A stretch of 64,000 bases of DNA from JAWKRB01 sp041389885. Its GTDB lineage: Bacteria > Myxococcota_A > Polyangia > Polyangiales > Ga0077539. The DNA lies in NCBI GenBank assembly GCA_041389885.1, contig JAWKRB010000022.1, positions 62,001 to 126,000 on the forward strand, in the 5' to 3' direction. This document shows, one piece after another, positions 29,991 through 38,957 of this stretch. A model generated the notes under the pieces. The model did no database searches and was not told the DNA's origin. It saw only the letters and a program-made list of their open reading frames with translations. Every line of letters begins with the position of its first letter. Within the stretch, counting starts at the first letter, position 1. The translations under genes and the position numbers were made by a program.

Positions 29991-31922
29991 TCAGCGGCGG
30001 GTGAGGGCGTAGCCGAAGGCCGCGGGCGACGAGGGCGCGTAGGTCTGCCTCGCCGCGGTCACGAAGCTCGCGCCGCCGGAGAAGAGGTACACGCGTCCGG
30101 GCCCCGCGGTGCCCATCCACGGCGCGTTGGGCGCGCCGACGAGCACGTCGTCGAAGCCGTCTCCGTTCGCGTCTCCCACGATCGACACCGCAAAGCCGAA
30201 TTCGTCTCCGCCGGCCATCATCCCGCTCGACACCGCGTAGGTCGCCGCCAGGGTGGGCTGCCCCAGAGCGCCGCCGCGGTAGGCGTAGGCGCGCCCCGAG
30301 AGCGCGCCCGCGACGCTGTTGTCGCGCGCGCCGAGGACCATGTCGTCGAAGCCGTCGCCGTCGAGGTCGCCGCCGCCGACGACCGCGCTGCCGAGGCGCT
30401 CGCCGCTCACGCCCTGGAGCATGAAGAGCGCGCGAGGGATGACGCCGGTGCCCCCTGAGACGCCCAGCACGACGCCCGAGTTCGGGCCGCCGAGGGACGA
30501 GCCCACGGCGCCGATGCCGACGTCGGCGTAGCCGTCGCCGTTGAAGTCGCCGAGCCCGCTCACCGAGTCGCCGGCGCGGCTGCCCGGCGCGAGGCCGAGG
30601 TGGATCACGTCGACCCCGGTGTCCATGGGCTCGCCGCCCCACCAGACGTAGGCGCCGCCGCCGTCGACCCCGGCGCTGGCGTTGCGAGGCGCGCCGACGA
30701 TGACGTCGAGAAAGCCGTCGCCGTTCACGTCGCCGGCGCCCGCGGCGGAGAAGCCGAATTGGTCCCCCGCGTTCGTGTACTCGAGCTCGACGTCGGGCTG
30801 GTCGTTCATCGGCGAGCCGCCGAAGAAGACCCAGGCCTTGCCCGCGTTGACCCCGCTGGCGCCGCGAAAGAAGGGCGTCGACACCACGACGTCGTCGAAG
30901 CCGTCGCCGTTGAGGTCGCCGACGATCGAGACGTTTCGACCGAACTGCGCGTTGACCTGCGGGCCCGCGAGGGTGAGCGCGGGGGCGTTGGCGAGCGCCG
31001 TGCCGCCGAGGTAGATCAGCACGCGGCCGCTCTGCGACGGCGGCGCGAAGGGTGCGCCGACGACGAGGTCAGCGAAGCCGTCGCCGTTGACGTCGCCCGC
31101 GCTGGAGAGCGCGCGGCCCAGGCCCTCGCCCGCGGTGGTGCCGTCGAAGGTGACGTCGGCGGTGCCGTCGAGGCCGCCGCCGCCGAAGAAGACCTGCACG
31201 CGCCCGGCGTCGGTGAGGGTCTGGGCGTCGTGCTCTGGCGCGCCGATCACGATGTCGGCGAAGCCGTCGCCGTTGAGGTCGTTCGCGGCGCGGCCGACGA
31301 TGAGGGACCACGTGGCGGTGGGCGTGAGGTCCTGCCCGCCCGAGGAGATCGGCACGACGCGCCACCACGCGCGGCCGACGGGGAGGTTGGCGTCGGCGAT
31401 CAGCGTCGTGGCCTCGTCGGTCGTCGTGAACATCACCGCAGGGCTGTCGAAGGTGCGCCTGTCGCCGACCTCGACGCGGTAGCGCGCGGCGCCGGCCTGA
31501 GGCGTCCAACGGAACACGGGGCGCCTCGTGGGCACGTAGCCCCCGGAGGGCGGGCGCAGCGGGCGCGCGCGGATCATCGCCGCGTCGGCGCAGCAGTCGC
31601 TCGGCGGCGCGTCGAAGTTCACGTCGATCGTGAATCCGTCCTGCGCATCCAGCGCGACGTCCGCGTTCGTCCCCGCGTCGTCCCCGGCGTCGGGTCCGGC
31701 GTCCATCGGCGCCGAAGGCACGTCGCGCGGCGGGAGCTCCTCGAACACGATGTCGGGCAGCGAGACGTCCCGCGCGCCGGCGTCGACGAGGCCGCCGGGG
31801 CGGGTGTCTCCGTCGCAGCCCGCGGCGAGCGCCGCGAGCGCGGCGATCCCGCTGCGCTGCAGGCGCCTGATCGCGGGGGAGGCAGGGGCGAAGAGGTGGG
31901 TCAATCGGGGGGCTCGGGTCAT
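29991..31922 (-). CDS. FG-GAP/VCBS beta-propeller lipoprotein
   Basis: 643 residues. A long N-region leads to lipobox ALAAGC (Cys36), then an Asp-rich stalk and an Ig/fibronectin-like domain (RPVFRWTPQAGAARYRVEVGD). Seven FG-GAP repeats follow, each with a calcium-type loop such as DLNGDGFADIVIGAP, DVNGDGFADLVVGAP, DLDGDGFDDMVLGA and DANGDGFDDVLVGAP. Seven repeats match a closed seven-bladed propeller of the integrin-alpha type. Likely surface-exposed, binding ligand or matrix, with calcium in the loops. No enzyme motif. Its stop lies directly against that of the Cys-rich lipoprotein on the other strand. Confidence 0.88.
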   Translation of the reverse strand: MTRAPRLTHLFAPASPAIRRLQRSGIAALAALAAGCDGDTRPGGLVDAGARDVSLPDIVFEELPPRDVPSAPMDAGPDAGDDAGTNADVALDAQDGFTIDVNFDAPPSDCCADAAMIRARPLRPPSGGYVPTRRPVFRWTPQAGAARYRVEVGDRRTFDSPAVMFTTTDEATTLIADANLPVGRAWWRVVPISSGGQDLTPTATWSLIVGRAANDLNGDGFADIVIGAPEHDAQTLTDAGRVQVFFGGGGLDGTADVTFDGTTAGEGLGRALSSAGDVNGDGFADLVVGAPFAPPSQSGRVLIYLGGTALANAPALTLAGPQVNAQFGRNVSIVGDLNGDGFDDVVVSTPFFRGASGVNAGKAWVFFGGSPMNDQPDVELEYTNAGDQFGFSAAGAGDVNGDGFLDVIVGAPRNASAGVDGGGAYVWWGGEPMDTGVDVIHLGLAPGSRAGDSVSGLGDFNGDGYADVGIGAVGSSLGGPNSGVVLGVSGGTGVIPRALFMLQGVSGERLGSAVVGGGDLDGDGFDDMVLGARDNSVAGALSGRAYAYRGGALGQPTLAATYAVSSGMMAGGDEFGFAVSIVGDANGDGFDDVLVGAPNAPWMGTAGPGRVYLFSGGASFVTAARQTYAPSSPAAFGYALTRR

Positions 31923-31972
31923 GTCGAAGCGCTGATCGTAACGGACCTCGGCGCGAAGACCCAGGCGGTGGA

Positions 31973-34051
31973 TCAGCCCGGCGGTCGGAGGCAGACGTTC
32001 GCCGCGCACTCGAGGCCCTCGCAGCAGTCGGCGGTGGCGCCGCAGCGCTCGCCCTCGCGCCGACACTGCGCCTCTGGGGGCGGCGGGTTGCACACCAGCG
32101 CCCCCGTGGGGCCTGGCCCGCAGGTGCCCGCGCAGCACTCGCTCGACACCTGGCAGCTCTCGCCCCGCGGGCGGCACGGCTGCGGCGCCCAGAAGCCCGA
32201 GACGTTGTCGCTCAGCACGTCCTGGCCGGGGAGCCAGTAGGGCACGCTGGACGGGTCGGCGCCGGCGCGGGGCGAGGTGGTCACCGCGCTCACCCAGAGC
32301 TGGCGCCGCCCGCTGCCGCGGGTGCCCGCGACGGCGTTGCCGTAGTCACGGCGAGAGAAGTACAGCACCCAGTAGAACCCGCCCTGCACGAAGGGCGAGA
32401 AGTTCGGGAAGTACGCGTCGTGGTCGACGCCGTCGAAGGTCGCGTTGGTCATGCGGAGGGGCGTGCCGCCGGAGGGGCTGATGAGGTAGACCGCGCCGGG
32501 CACGCGGCTCCGCGTCGAGCTCCCCGCGACCTCCCGGTCAGACTCGCTGAAGGGGCCGTGCTGAAACGCCAGCCAGCGCCCGTCAGGGGACCAGCTCGGG
32601 TACGCGATCGCGTCGCCTCCCTCGGGCTGTGCGCGGAGCGAGGCGCCGCGCAGGAGCACCGACGACGCGCCGACGGTGTCGGGCGCGGTCACCGCGAGGC
32701 TCGCGAGGTCGCTGCGCTCGAAGGCCGTGGGCCCAGGGCCCTGATAGTTGGCGACGAACGCGATGGCGCGGCCGTCGGGGGACCAGTTGGGCTGCACCGC
32801 GTTGTTCGCGGGCAGGCGGCCGCCGCGGGGCGCGACCTGCGCGCCGGTGGCCGGGTCGACGAAGAAGAGCCCCCCGCGGAGGTTCGCCACGAGCCGCGTG
32901 CCGTCGTTGTTGAAGGTCGCGTAGACCCAGCTCGCGCGGTCGAGCGGAAAGCGCGTCGGCGCGGGGTTCACCGACAGGTTCGAGGTGAGGTCGAAGACGG
33001 TCGAGGGCCCCTGACCCTCCCAGAGCTCCGCGGCCATGTAGCGGCCGTCGCGGCTGATGGAGTGGCACGCGACGCAGCGGCTGCCGTCGCTGGCGCGGCG
33101 CGGCGGCGAGGGGAGAAAGTCCTCGCGGCGGGTGGGCGCGTCGAGGATGCGGAGGATCTTCCCCGCCCGGAGGTCCCAGTAGTACACCGCGCCCGCGAGG
33201 GAGCCCGCGGCGAGGCGAACGGAGAGGGGCTCGCCGCGCACCGGCCCGCCTGCGTCGGCGAGGTCGACCCGAACGGTCACGGGCTCGCCCGGCTGAGACT
33301 CGGCGAGGGCCCGCCACGACACCGCGTCGACGGGCCATGCGAAGCGAAAGCCCGCGCCGGTGTGCGTGAGAAAGCCCGCCACGCGAACGCCGGGCTTGCT
33401 GAGCTCCACCCGGTACACCGTCCCCGCCGCGCCGCCGTCCCACTGCACCTCCGGGGGCGCGACGTTCTGCGGCATCACCGCCCCGTCGAGGGGGTACCGC
33501 AGCGTCGCGCGCCGCGCGGGGTCGTCGACGGGCGCGCCGAAGCGATCGCGGGCCGTCTCGGGCGTGCCCGCCGCGAAGGTCTCGCGCTCGAAGCGCACCG
33601 TCAGGCTCGCCTCGGCGACGAGCGCCGGCGCCGCGTCGCGGGGGACCTCCACGGTGATCCGCGTCTCGCCCGCCGTGAGCCCGTTCGCGGTGAAGCGCCC
33701 GGTCACCGCGTCGATGCCGCCGACCGCGGCGTTCATCGATCGCCAGGTGCCCACGGTGAGGGGGCCGCGGCGGCCGTCGGCGAAGCGCCCGACGAGCTGA
33801 AAATCAAGCGTGGATGGCTCGCCGCGCACCGTGAGCGTGGGGGCGCCCGGCGCGATCTCGAGGGCGACCAGCGGGCTCGTCGCGCCGCTCCCGTCGAGGG
33901 CGGCCACGTCGAGGGGCACGGCGCGCGCGTCGGCGCCGCGGCCCGCGTCGAGGCAGGGGCCGCCGTCGCACTCCTGGTAGATCGGCCCGCCGTCGCAGCC
34001 CCCGGCGAGGAGGGCGAGAGAAACAGAGATACGCCGGCACTCCTGCAACAT
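31973..34051 (-). CDS. TolB-like beta-propeller lipoprotein with a CxxCH heme motif
   Basis: 692 residues. Lipobox LAGGC (Cys19); a Big2-like domain (LTVRGEPSTLDFQLVGRFADG, NGLTAGETRITVEVP); then a second beta domain; then a WD40/TolB-type propeller with PNWSPDGRAIAFVANY and PSWSPDGRWLAFQHGP. A single CVACH at residues 326-330 fits covalent c-type heme attachment, placed at the entry to the propeller (SDGSRCVACHSISRDGRYMA). A Cys-rich tail (CQVSSECCAGTC, CGATADCCEGLEC) closes it. An electron-carrying or redox-sensing lipoprotein is possible. It lies 51 bp upstream of the FG-GAP gene on the same strand, so the two may form an operon. The start at 34051 sits just before the signal peptide. Confidence 0.82.
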   Translation of the reverse strand: MLQECRRISVSLALLAGGCDGGPIYQECDGGPCLDAGRGADARAVPLDVAALDGSGATSPLVALEIAPGAPTLTVRGEPSTLDFQLVGRFADGRRGPLTVGTWRSMNAAVGGIDAVTGRFTANGLTAGETRITVEVPRDAAPALVAEASLTVRFERETFAAGTPETARDRFGAPVDDPARRATLRYPLDGAVMPQNVAPPEVQWDGGAAGTVYRVELSKPGVRVAGFLTHTGAGFRFAWPVDAVSWRALAESQPGEPVTVRVDLADAGGPVRGEPLSVRLAAGSLAGAVYYWDLRAGKILRILDAPTRREDFLPSPPRRASDGSRCVACHSISRDGRYMAAELWEGQGPSTVFDLTSNLSVNPAPTRFPLDRASWVYATFNNDGTRLVANLRGGLFFVDPATGAQVAPRGGRLPANNAVQPNWSPDGRAIAFVANYQGPGPTAFERSDLASLAVTAPDTVGASSVLLRGASLRAQPEGGDAIAYPSWSPDGRWLAFQHGPFSESDREVAGSSTRSRVPGAVYLISPSGGTPLRMTNATFDGVDHDAYFPNFSPFVQGGFYWVLYFSRRDYGNAVAGTRGSGRRQLWVSAVTTSPRAGADPSSVPYWLPGQDVLSDNVSGFWAPQPCRPRGESCQVSSECCAGTCGPGPTGALVCNPPPPEAQCRREGERCGATADCCEGLECAANVCLRPPG

Positions 34052-34232
34052 AGGCAAAGCTCTCCCAGTGGGGGTCGACGCTCGTCGCGGGGCGGCGACC
34101 CTGCTGGGTAGGTAGCACAAGCGGCTACACAAGAACTCCCAGGGGGGACGTTGCGCCGCGCCCGAGCGGGCATGTACGGTTTCAGCAGCCCGCTGCACGC
34201 CAACGACCGCCTCAGAGAAAGGGAGCGCCACG

Positions 34233-34826
34233 GTGCGAAGCCTCACCCCGAACCGAATTCGAGCTCGCGCCGCGTCGGGGTTCTCCCTCGTGGAGCTGAT
34301 GATGGTGGTGGTGATCGTCGGCATCCTCAGCGCGCTCGCGCTGCCGGCGTACATGCGCCACCGGCTTCGTGGGCAGGCGGTCGAGGCGACCGAGGTGCTG
34401 ACCCGCATCGTGTCCGCGCAGGAGGCCTACCGCGCGGAGTTCAACACCTACTCCGACGCGTCGAACGACCTCACGCTCTCAGGCGTCGGGGCGCACACGA
34501 GCGGGGCGCTCGGCACCTGGCACCCCGCCACGGGCACGGGCCTGCGCAATTTCTACACGAGCCTCCCGGCGTCGTGGAATCAGCTCGGCGTGCGCCCTCG
34601 CGAGATGGTCCGTTACAGCTACGCGACCTGCGCGGGCAACCCCGGGGTGCTCCCGTCGCTCGGGGCGGCGGGCGACCTCGGATACGGCTCGCTCCCGCTG
34701 GCGCAGCAGGGCGTCTGGTTCTTCGCCGCGGCGACCGGCGACCTCGACGCCGACGGGAGCTTCTCCCGCTTCGAGGTCTCGTCGCTGCAGCGCGCGATCA
34801 ACATCCGCGGCAGCGAGATCGAGTGA
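34233..34826 (+). CDS. Type IV pilin-like protein
   Basis: 197 residues. Short basic leader ending in Gly16, then the class III prepilin signal FSLVELMMVVVIVGILSALA with Glu at +5, followed by the long N-terminal helix (LPAYMRHRLRGQAVEATEVL). The C-terminal domain is about 140 residues, with one Cys and an Asp-rich piece (TGDLDADGSFSRFEV) typical of calcium-binding type II secretion pseudopilins or minor pilins. The GTG start at 34233 has AAAGGGAG at ideal spacing. No pilus or secretion assembly genes are nearby, so it is an orphan pilin or pseudopilin. It is divergent from the heme-motif lipoprotein. Confidence 0.88.
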   Translation: MRSLTPNRIRARAASGFSLVELMMVVVIVGILSALALPAYMRHRLRGQAVEATEVLTRIVSAQEAYRAEFNTYSDASNDLTLSGVGAHTSGALGTWHPATGTGLRNFYTSLPASWNQLGVRPREMVRYSYATCAGNPGVLPSLGAAGDLGYGSLPLAQQGVWFFAAATGDLDADGSFSRFEVSSLQRAINIRGSEIE

Positions 34827-34879
34827 CTCCACGCGAAGGTTTCAATAGCGCAGCGTTCGGATAGACTCGCGCGCTATCT

Positions 34880-37800
34880 ATGCCCACGCGCACTCAGATC
34901 AACATCGGCTCCGCGCCTGGATGCGAGCTGGTTCTTCAAGGTAACGGCGTCGCGCCGCGTCACGCGGTGCTCGTCTGGCGTGACGGACTCGTCCTCCAGG
35001 ACCTCGGCCAGGGCCGCACGACCGTTGACGGCCGCCCCCTCGCGCCGAACGAGTCTGTGCAGCTCCCAGGCTTTCACAGCGCGGTGGTCGTCGGCGACGC
35101 GCGGGTGCCGCTGACCTCGCCCGAGATCTCCAAGCTCTTCCTCGACCGATCGAGCCTCGCCGCGCAGCCCGCGGGGGTCGTGGTCGTGGGCCGAGACCCC
35201 GGCCGCGCGCACGTCATCGTCGCGCACCCCACGGTCAGCGGCGCGCACCTCCGCGTCGACCTCGGCGCGCGAACGGTGACCGACCTGGGGAGCAAGAGCG
35301 GCACCTTCGACCGCAATTCGCAGCGGCTCACCGCGAACCAGCCGGTGCCCATCGACGCGGGCGGGGGGTACTCCCTGGGCGCCGTCTGGATCCCGTCGTC
35401 GGTGCTCGTCGAGTGCGCGGGCGGCTCGCCGGGGAGCGTGACCGCCGACCCGATGGGCGCGGGCTTCGCCACCGCGCAGGGCGCGGCCCCCTCGGCGCCG
35501 ATGGCGATCCAGCGGCCCTCGCAGGTGCCTCAGTCGCCGTCGTTTCAGGGCGGCGGCGCGTCGTTTCAGGGCGGCGGCGCGTCGTTTCAGGGCGGCGGCG
35601 CGTCGTTTCAAGGGGGGATGGCCTCGGCGCAGGGGGGCATGGCCTCGTCCCCGGGCGCGTCGCAGCCAGGGGCGCCGCAGCGAACGATGTTCGGCACCTT
35701 CGACCTCGCGGGGGGCGGCAAGGCCATCGCGATCATCGGTCGACTGCCGACCTGCGACATCGCGCTGCCGTACCCGCAGGTGTCGGCGCGGCACACCAGC
35801 GTGATGAAGTCGCCCGACGGGAACATCCTCGTCGGCGACCTCGGGAGCACCAACGGCACCTACGTCAACGGCCAGCGCCTGGTGCCCGGGCAGCCGATCG
35901 CGGTCACTCCCGGCACGAAGATCTTCGTCGGCCCGTACCCGATGATCGTCGACCTGCAGGGCAATTCCCTCACGGCGTACATCGAGCAGTCCAACGCCCA
36001 GTGGACCGGCAACCTCGTCGAGGTCGAGGCCCTCGACCTGCACCTCGAGGTGCCCGACCGCGACACGCCCGGCAAGATGAAGGTCCTGCTCAACCACGTG
36101 ACCTTCAAGGCGCTGCCGGGCGACCTCATCGCGCTGATGGGTCCCTCGGGCGCGGGCAAGACCACGATGCTCACCGTGCTCAACGGGTACCTCCGCCCGA
36201 CGAGCGGCGAGGTGCGGGTCAACGGCGAGAACCTGTACGCGATCTACGACGCGCTCCGCGGGAGCCTCGGGTACGTGCCGCAGGACGACCTGCTCCACCC
36301 CGAGCTCACGGTGAAGGAGGCCATCACCTACAGCGCCCGGTTCCGCCTCCCGCCCGACTACTCCGACGAGGAGATCGAGCGCCGCGTCAACGAGACGATG
36401 AAGGACCTCGGCCTGGACTTCCTCGCGAACACCGTCATCGGCTCGCCGATCAAGAAGGTGCTCTCGGGGGGGCAGCGCAAGCGCGTGAACATCGCGCTCG
36501 AGCTGGTCACCGACCCGGCGCTGATGTTCCTCGACGAGCCCACCTCGGGCCTCGCGGCCGACGACACCGTCGCCCTCATCGACCTCCTCGCGAAGCTCGC
36601 GAAGGAGAAGGGCAAGACCATCATCGTCACGATCCACCAGCCCGCGAAGGAGGAGTACGAGAAGTTCAACCTCACCTTCATCATGGGCTTCGGCGGCGAG
36701 CCGATCTATTACGGCCCGACGGGCACCGACAGCTACGAGTTCTTCGCGCGCTACCGGGGCAGCCCGATCGACAACCCCCGCGACATGTTCGACCAGCTCA
36801 AGCACCGCGAAGAAGACTTCGTGAAGAGCGGCCGGGCGCGCGAGAAGAAGGACGCGCGGCTCCCCGCGGCGCAGGCGTGGCGCGCGGAGTTCTACCGCCC
36901 CGACAACGCGGTCTACCGAAAGATGTACACGGGCAAGCGAGAGCCCGGGCAGGCCGGCACGAACCGCAGGCCCACCAAGGTGCGCGTGCCCCTCGTGCGG
37001 CAGTTCATCCTGCTGCTCTCGCGCTACGCGAAGATCAAGCAGCGCGACACCGCGGGCATGATGATCATGATGCTCCAGGCGCCGATCATCGGCGGGCTCC
37101 TCGCGGCGGTGTTCTACAAGCCGCCGGGCCTGCCGAGCCTCTGGTGCAACAACGTCGTGAGCCAGATGGAGCGCGAGCTTCAGCGGGTCAACCCCGCGGC
37201 GCTGCAGACCTGCGCCGTGGCCGCCGACCAGGCCCGCTTCACCCACAACATCGAGGACTACAAGGGCGCGCTCTTCTTCCTCACCGTGGGCTCGCTGTGG
37301 TTCGGCACGAGCAACGCGGCGCGCGAGATCGTCGCCGAGATCGCGATCTACCGCCGCGAGCGCATGGTCAACCTCTCGATCTTCAACTACGTGATGTCGA
37401 AGTTCGTGCTGCTCTCGATGCTCTGCGTCGTGCAGTGCGTGGTCCTCCTCGGCGTGGTGTACGGCCTGCTGGGCGTGGGCGACCCGGCGGGGCTGGGCAA
37501 CGGCGAGTGGGGCTCGTTCGCGCCGATGCTGGCGACGATGGTGCTGACCTCGATGTCGTCGGTGGCGCTCGGGCTGCTGCTCTCCGCGGTGGTGACGTCC
37601 AGCGAGGCGGCGATGGCGCTCACGCCCATCGCGCTGATCCCTCAGGTCGTGCTCGGCGGGCTGCTCGTGCCCATGACCAACAAGAGCTGGCTGAAGTACG
37701 TCATGGCGCTGATGCCGTCGCGGTGGTCCTTCGAGGGGATCATGGGCGCCGAGCGATACGCGGTCGAGAACGCCTGGCGCATCCCGACCTGCGCGCCGGT

Positions 37801-38020
37801 GTCTGAAGACACCGGGGTCATCAGCTGGGGCGGTCGCGCGTTCTACAACTGCGCGGTGCGCGAGATCGCGGCCACCAACGCCGCGCCCGCGGTCGACGCC
37901 GGCGGGTGGGGCTTCGCCTCGTACGACAACCCCGTCGTGGCCAACGGCGTGCTGGCCTTCATGACCGTGCTCTTTCTCAGCGGCGTGATGGTCTTTCTGC
38001 GACGCCGCGACTCGGTCTGA
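34880..38020 (+). CDS. FHA-domain ABCG-type transporter (three FHA domains fused to ATPase and permease)
   Basis: 1046 residues. The N-terminal half holds three FHA-like domains: residues about 1-75 (degenerate), about 100-170 (VGRDPGRAHVIVAHPTVSG and DLGSKSGTF) and about 275-355 (IGRLPTCDIALPYPQVSARH and DLGSTNGTYVNG). A Gly/Gln linker with FQGGGAS repeats lies between the second and third. Next comes an ABCG-type ATPase with Walker A GPSGAGKTT (from residue 421), signature LSGGQRKRVN (from 528) and Walker B LMFLDEPTSG (from 548). An ABC2-type permease of about six helices and an extracellular loop ends the protein. FHA domains read phosphothreonine, so Ser/Thr kinases probably control it. 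Substrate unknown, with lipids or drugs typical of ABCG. No ribosome site is seen before ATG 34880. Confidence 0.92.
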   Translation: MPTRTQINIGSAPGCELVLQGNGVAPRHAVLVWRDGLVLQDLGQGRTTVDGRPLAPNESVQLPGFHSAVVVGDARVPLTSPEISKLFLDRSSLAAQPAGVVVVGRDPGRAHVIVAHPTVSGAHLRVDLGARTVTDLGSKSGTFDRNSQRLTANQPVPIDAGGGYSLGAVWIPSSVLVECAGGSPGSVTADPMGAGFATAQGAAPSAPMAIQRPSQVPQSPSFQGGGASFQGGGASFQGGGASFQGGMASAQGGMASSPGASQPGAPQRTMFGTFDLAGGGKAIAIIGRLPTCDIALPYPQVSARHTSVMKSPDGNILVGDLGSTNGTYVNGQRLVPGQPIAVTPGTKIFVGPYPMIVDLQGNSLTAYIEQSNAQWTGNLVEVEALDLHLEVPDRDTPGKMKVLLNHVTFKALPGDLIALMGPSGAGKTTMLTVLNGYLRPTSGEVRVNGENLYAIYDALRGSLGYVPQDDLLHPELTVKEAITYSARFRLPPDYSDEEIERRVNETMKDLGLDFLANTVIGSPIKKVLSGGQRKRVNIALELVTDPALMFLDEPTSGLAADDTVALIDLLAKLAKEKGKTIIVTIHQPAKEEYEKFNLTFIMGFGGEPIYYGPTGTDSYEFFARYRGSPIDNPRDMFDQLKHREEDFVKSGRAREKKDARLPAAQAWRAEFYRPDNAVYRKMYTGKREPGQAGTNRRPTKVRVPLVRQFILLLSRYAKIKQRDTAGMMIMMLQAPIIGGLLAAVFYKPPGLPSLWCNNVVSQMERELQRVNPAALQTCAVAADQARFTHNIEDYKGALFFLTVGSLWFGTSNAAREIVAEIAIYRRERMVNLSIFNYVMSKFVLLSMLCVVQCVVLLGVVYGLLGVGDPAGLGNGEWGSFAPMLATMVLTSMSSVALGLLLSAVVTSSEAAMALTPIALIPQVVLGGLLVPMTNKSWLKYVMALMPSRWSFEGIMGAERYAVENAWRIPTCAPVSEDTGVISWGGRAFYNCAVREIAATNAAPAVDAGGWGFASYDNPVVANGVLAFMTVLFLSGVMVFLRRRDSV
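35540..35617 (+). repeat. Tandem 21-bp units encoding SFQGGGA in the FHA-ABC linker
   Basis: Three perfect copies of TCGTTTCAGGGCGGCGGCGCG and a partial fourth, in frame, forming a flexible linker between the second and third FHA domains. Slippage here would change linker length only. Confidence 0.95.
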
Positions 38021-38033
38021 CCCTTCGCCCTGG

Positions 38034-38525
38034 CTAGCGGGGCGCGCCCGACACCGTGTTCCCCGCGGCCTCCAGCAGGATGCGCCGCGGGAGCGTGCTC
38101 TCCATCCTGAAGGGCACGTCGACGTTGATGCGCTCGCCGCCGACCCGCGCGGTGCCGTCGAGCCGGTACGGGATGTTCTCATTCAACATCGAAGCCGTCA
38201 GGAGGCCGGGCAGGTCTCTCCACCCGACGGCGACGTCGACGTGCAAGGGCACCGTGCGACCGGCCGTCAGACGCACCGTCTCGGTGACCGACGAGCGACC
38301 GAGGGCCTCGCCGCCCAGCGTCACGTCGACGTCGATGCGGCGCACCGTGAGGTCGATGCGGTTCGGGTTGAGCGCGTCGACCTGGACGCGCAGGCGGAGG
38401 CCCGACGAGCTGACTCCAGACACCGCCGCGGCGCGGGGGGTGAGTCGCGGGGGCTGCGGCTTCGCGCACGCCGTCGCCGAAAGAATCGCGACAACGGCGA
38501 GCGCTGCAGGGGGATGACCACGCAT
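38034..38525 (-). CDS. LEA14/WHy-domain lipoprotein
   Basis: 163 residues with a signal peptide (LAVVAILSATAC lipobox-like). The single domain fits the LEA type 2 (water stress and hypersensitive response) fold: LRLRVQVDALNPNRIDLTVRRIDVDV, LGGEALG, TVPLHVDVAVGWRDL and INVDVPFRMES. Bacterial members are periplasmic lipoproteins, often linked to desiccation or envelope stress; the role here is inferred. It converges on the FHA-ABC gene (13 bp between stops). Confidence 0.8.
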   Translation of the reverse strand: MRGHPPAALAVVAILSATACAKPQPPRLTPRAAAVSGVSSSGLRLRVQVDALNPNRIDLTVRRIDVDVTLGGEALGRSSVTETVRLTAGRTVPLHVDVAVGWRDLPGLLTASMLNENIPYRLDGTARVGGERINVDVPFRMESTLPRRILLEAAGNTVSGAPR

Positions 38526-38568
38526 CCCGCCGAGCCTATCAGTGTTCTCTCTGGAGTCTATGCGGGAA

Positions 38569-38587
38569 TCGCGGCGGAGCGCCGCGA
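38569..38587 (-). terminator. Hairpin after the HU gene
   Basis: Perfect 8-bp stem TCGCGGCG / CGCCGCGA with a 3-nt loop, 22 bp past the HU stop on the minus strand. The following bases (TTCCCGCAT) are not a T-run, so termination efficiency is uncertain. Confidence 0.45.
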
Positions 38588-38609
38588 CGGGGGGAGGGCG
38601 CGGGGAAGG

Positions 38610-38957
38610 TCAGTTGACGGAGTCCTTGAGCGCCTTGATCGGACGCGCGCGCACGGTCTTGCTGGCCGGCTTCGCGTCGCGGTGCTCCTTCGCCTTGGTG
38701 AAGGGGTTGAGGTAGTCGCCGGCCGGGCGGCCCGGCTTCTCGGCGACGACGAACTTCGCGAAGCCCGGGAGCACGAAGACCTTGGCCTTCTTCAGCTCCT
38801 TCTGACCGACCTCGACGAGGGCCTCGATGATGGCCTTCACCTGAGACTTGGTCACCGAGTCACCGACGTTGTCGGCGATGGCGCCGATGAGACCGGTCTT
38901 CGTCAGCTTCTTCACGGTGCCCTTGGCGGGCTTCTTCGCTGCTGCCTTCTTAGCCAT
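38610..38957 (-). CDS. HU/IHF-family DNA-binding protein with basic extensions
   Basis: Nucleoid protein, 115 residues against about 90 for normal HU. A Lys/Ala-rich N-terminal extension (MAKKAAAKKPAKGTVKK) comes first. The HU core follows (LTKTGLIGAIADNVGDSVTK, VKAIIEALVEVGQKELKKAK), the DNA-binding arm is replaced by GFAKFVVAEKPGRPAGDYLN, and a basic tail ends it (TVRARPIKALKDSVN). Lys-rich extensions of this kind occur in myxobacterial and actinobacterial HU-like proteins and increase DNA compaction. ATG 38957 has AAGGTGA upstream; the longer in-frame ORF is leader. Expected to be highly expressed. Confidence 0.88.
   Translation of the reverse strand: MAKKAAAKKPAKGTVKKLTKTGLIGAIADNVGDSVTKSQVKAIIEALVEVGQKELKKAKVFVLPGFAKFVVAEKPGRPAGDYLNPFTKAKEHRDAKPASKTVRARPIKALKDSVN

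Noticed and set aside
34874..38182. Long minus-strand open frame (about 1100 codons) opposite the FHA-ABC gene
   Set aside because: Antisense shadow; composition is His/Arg/Glu-rich without motifs, while the plus strand encodes an unmistakable ABC transporter.
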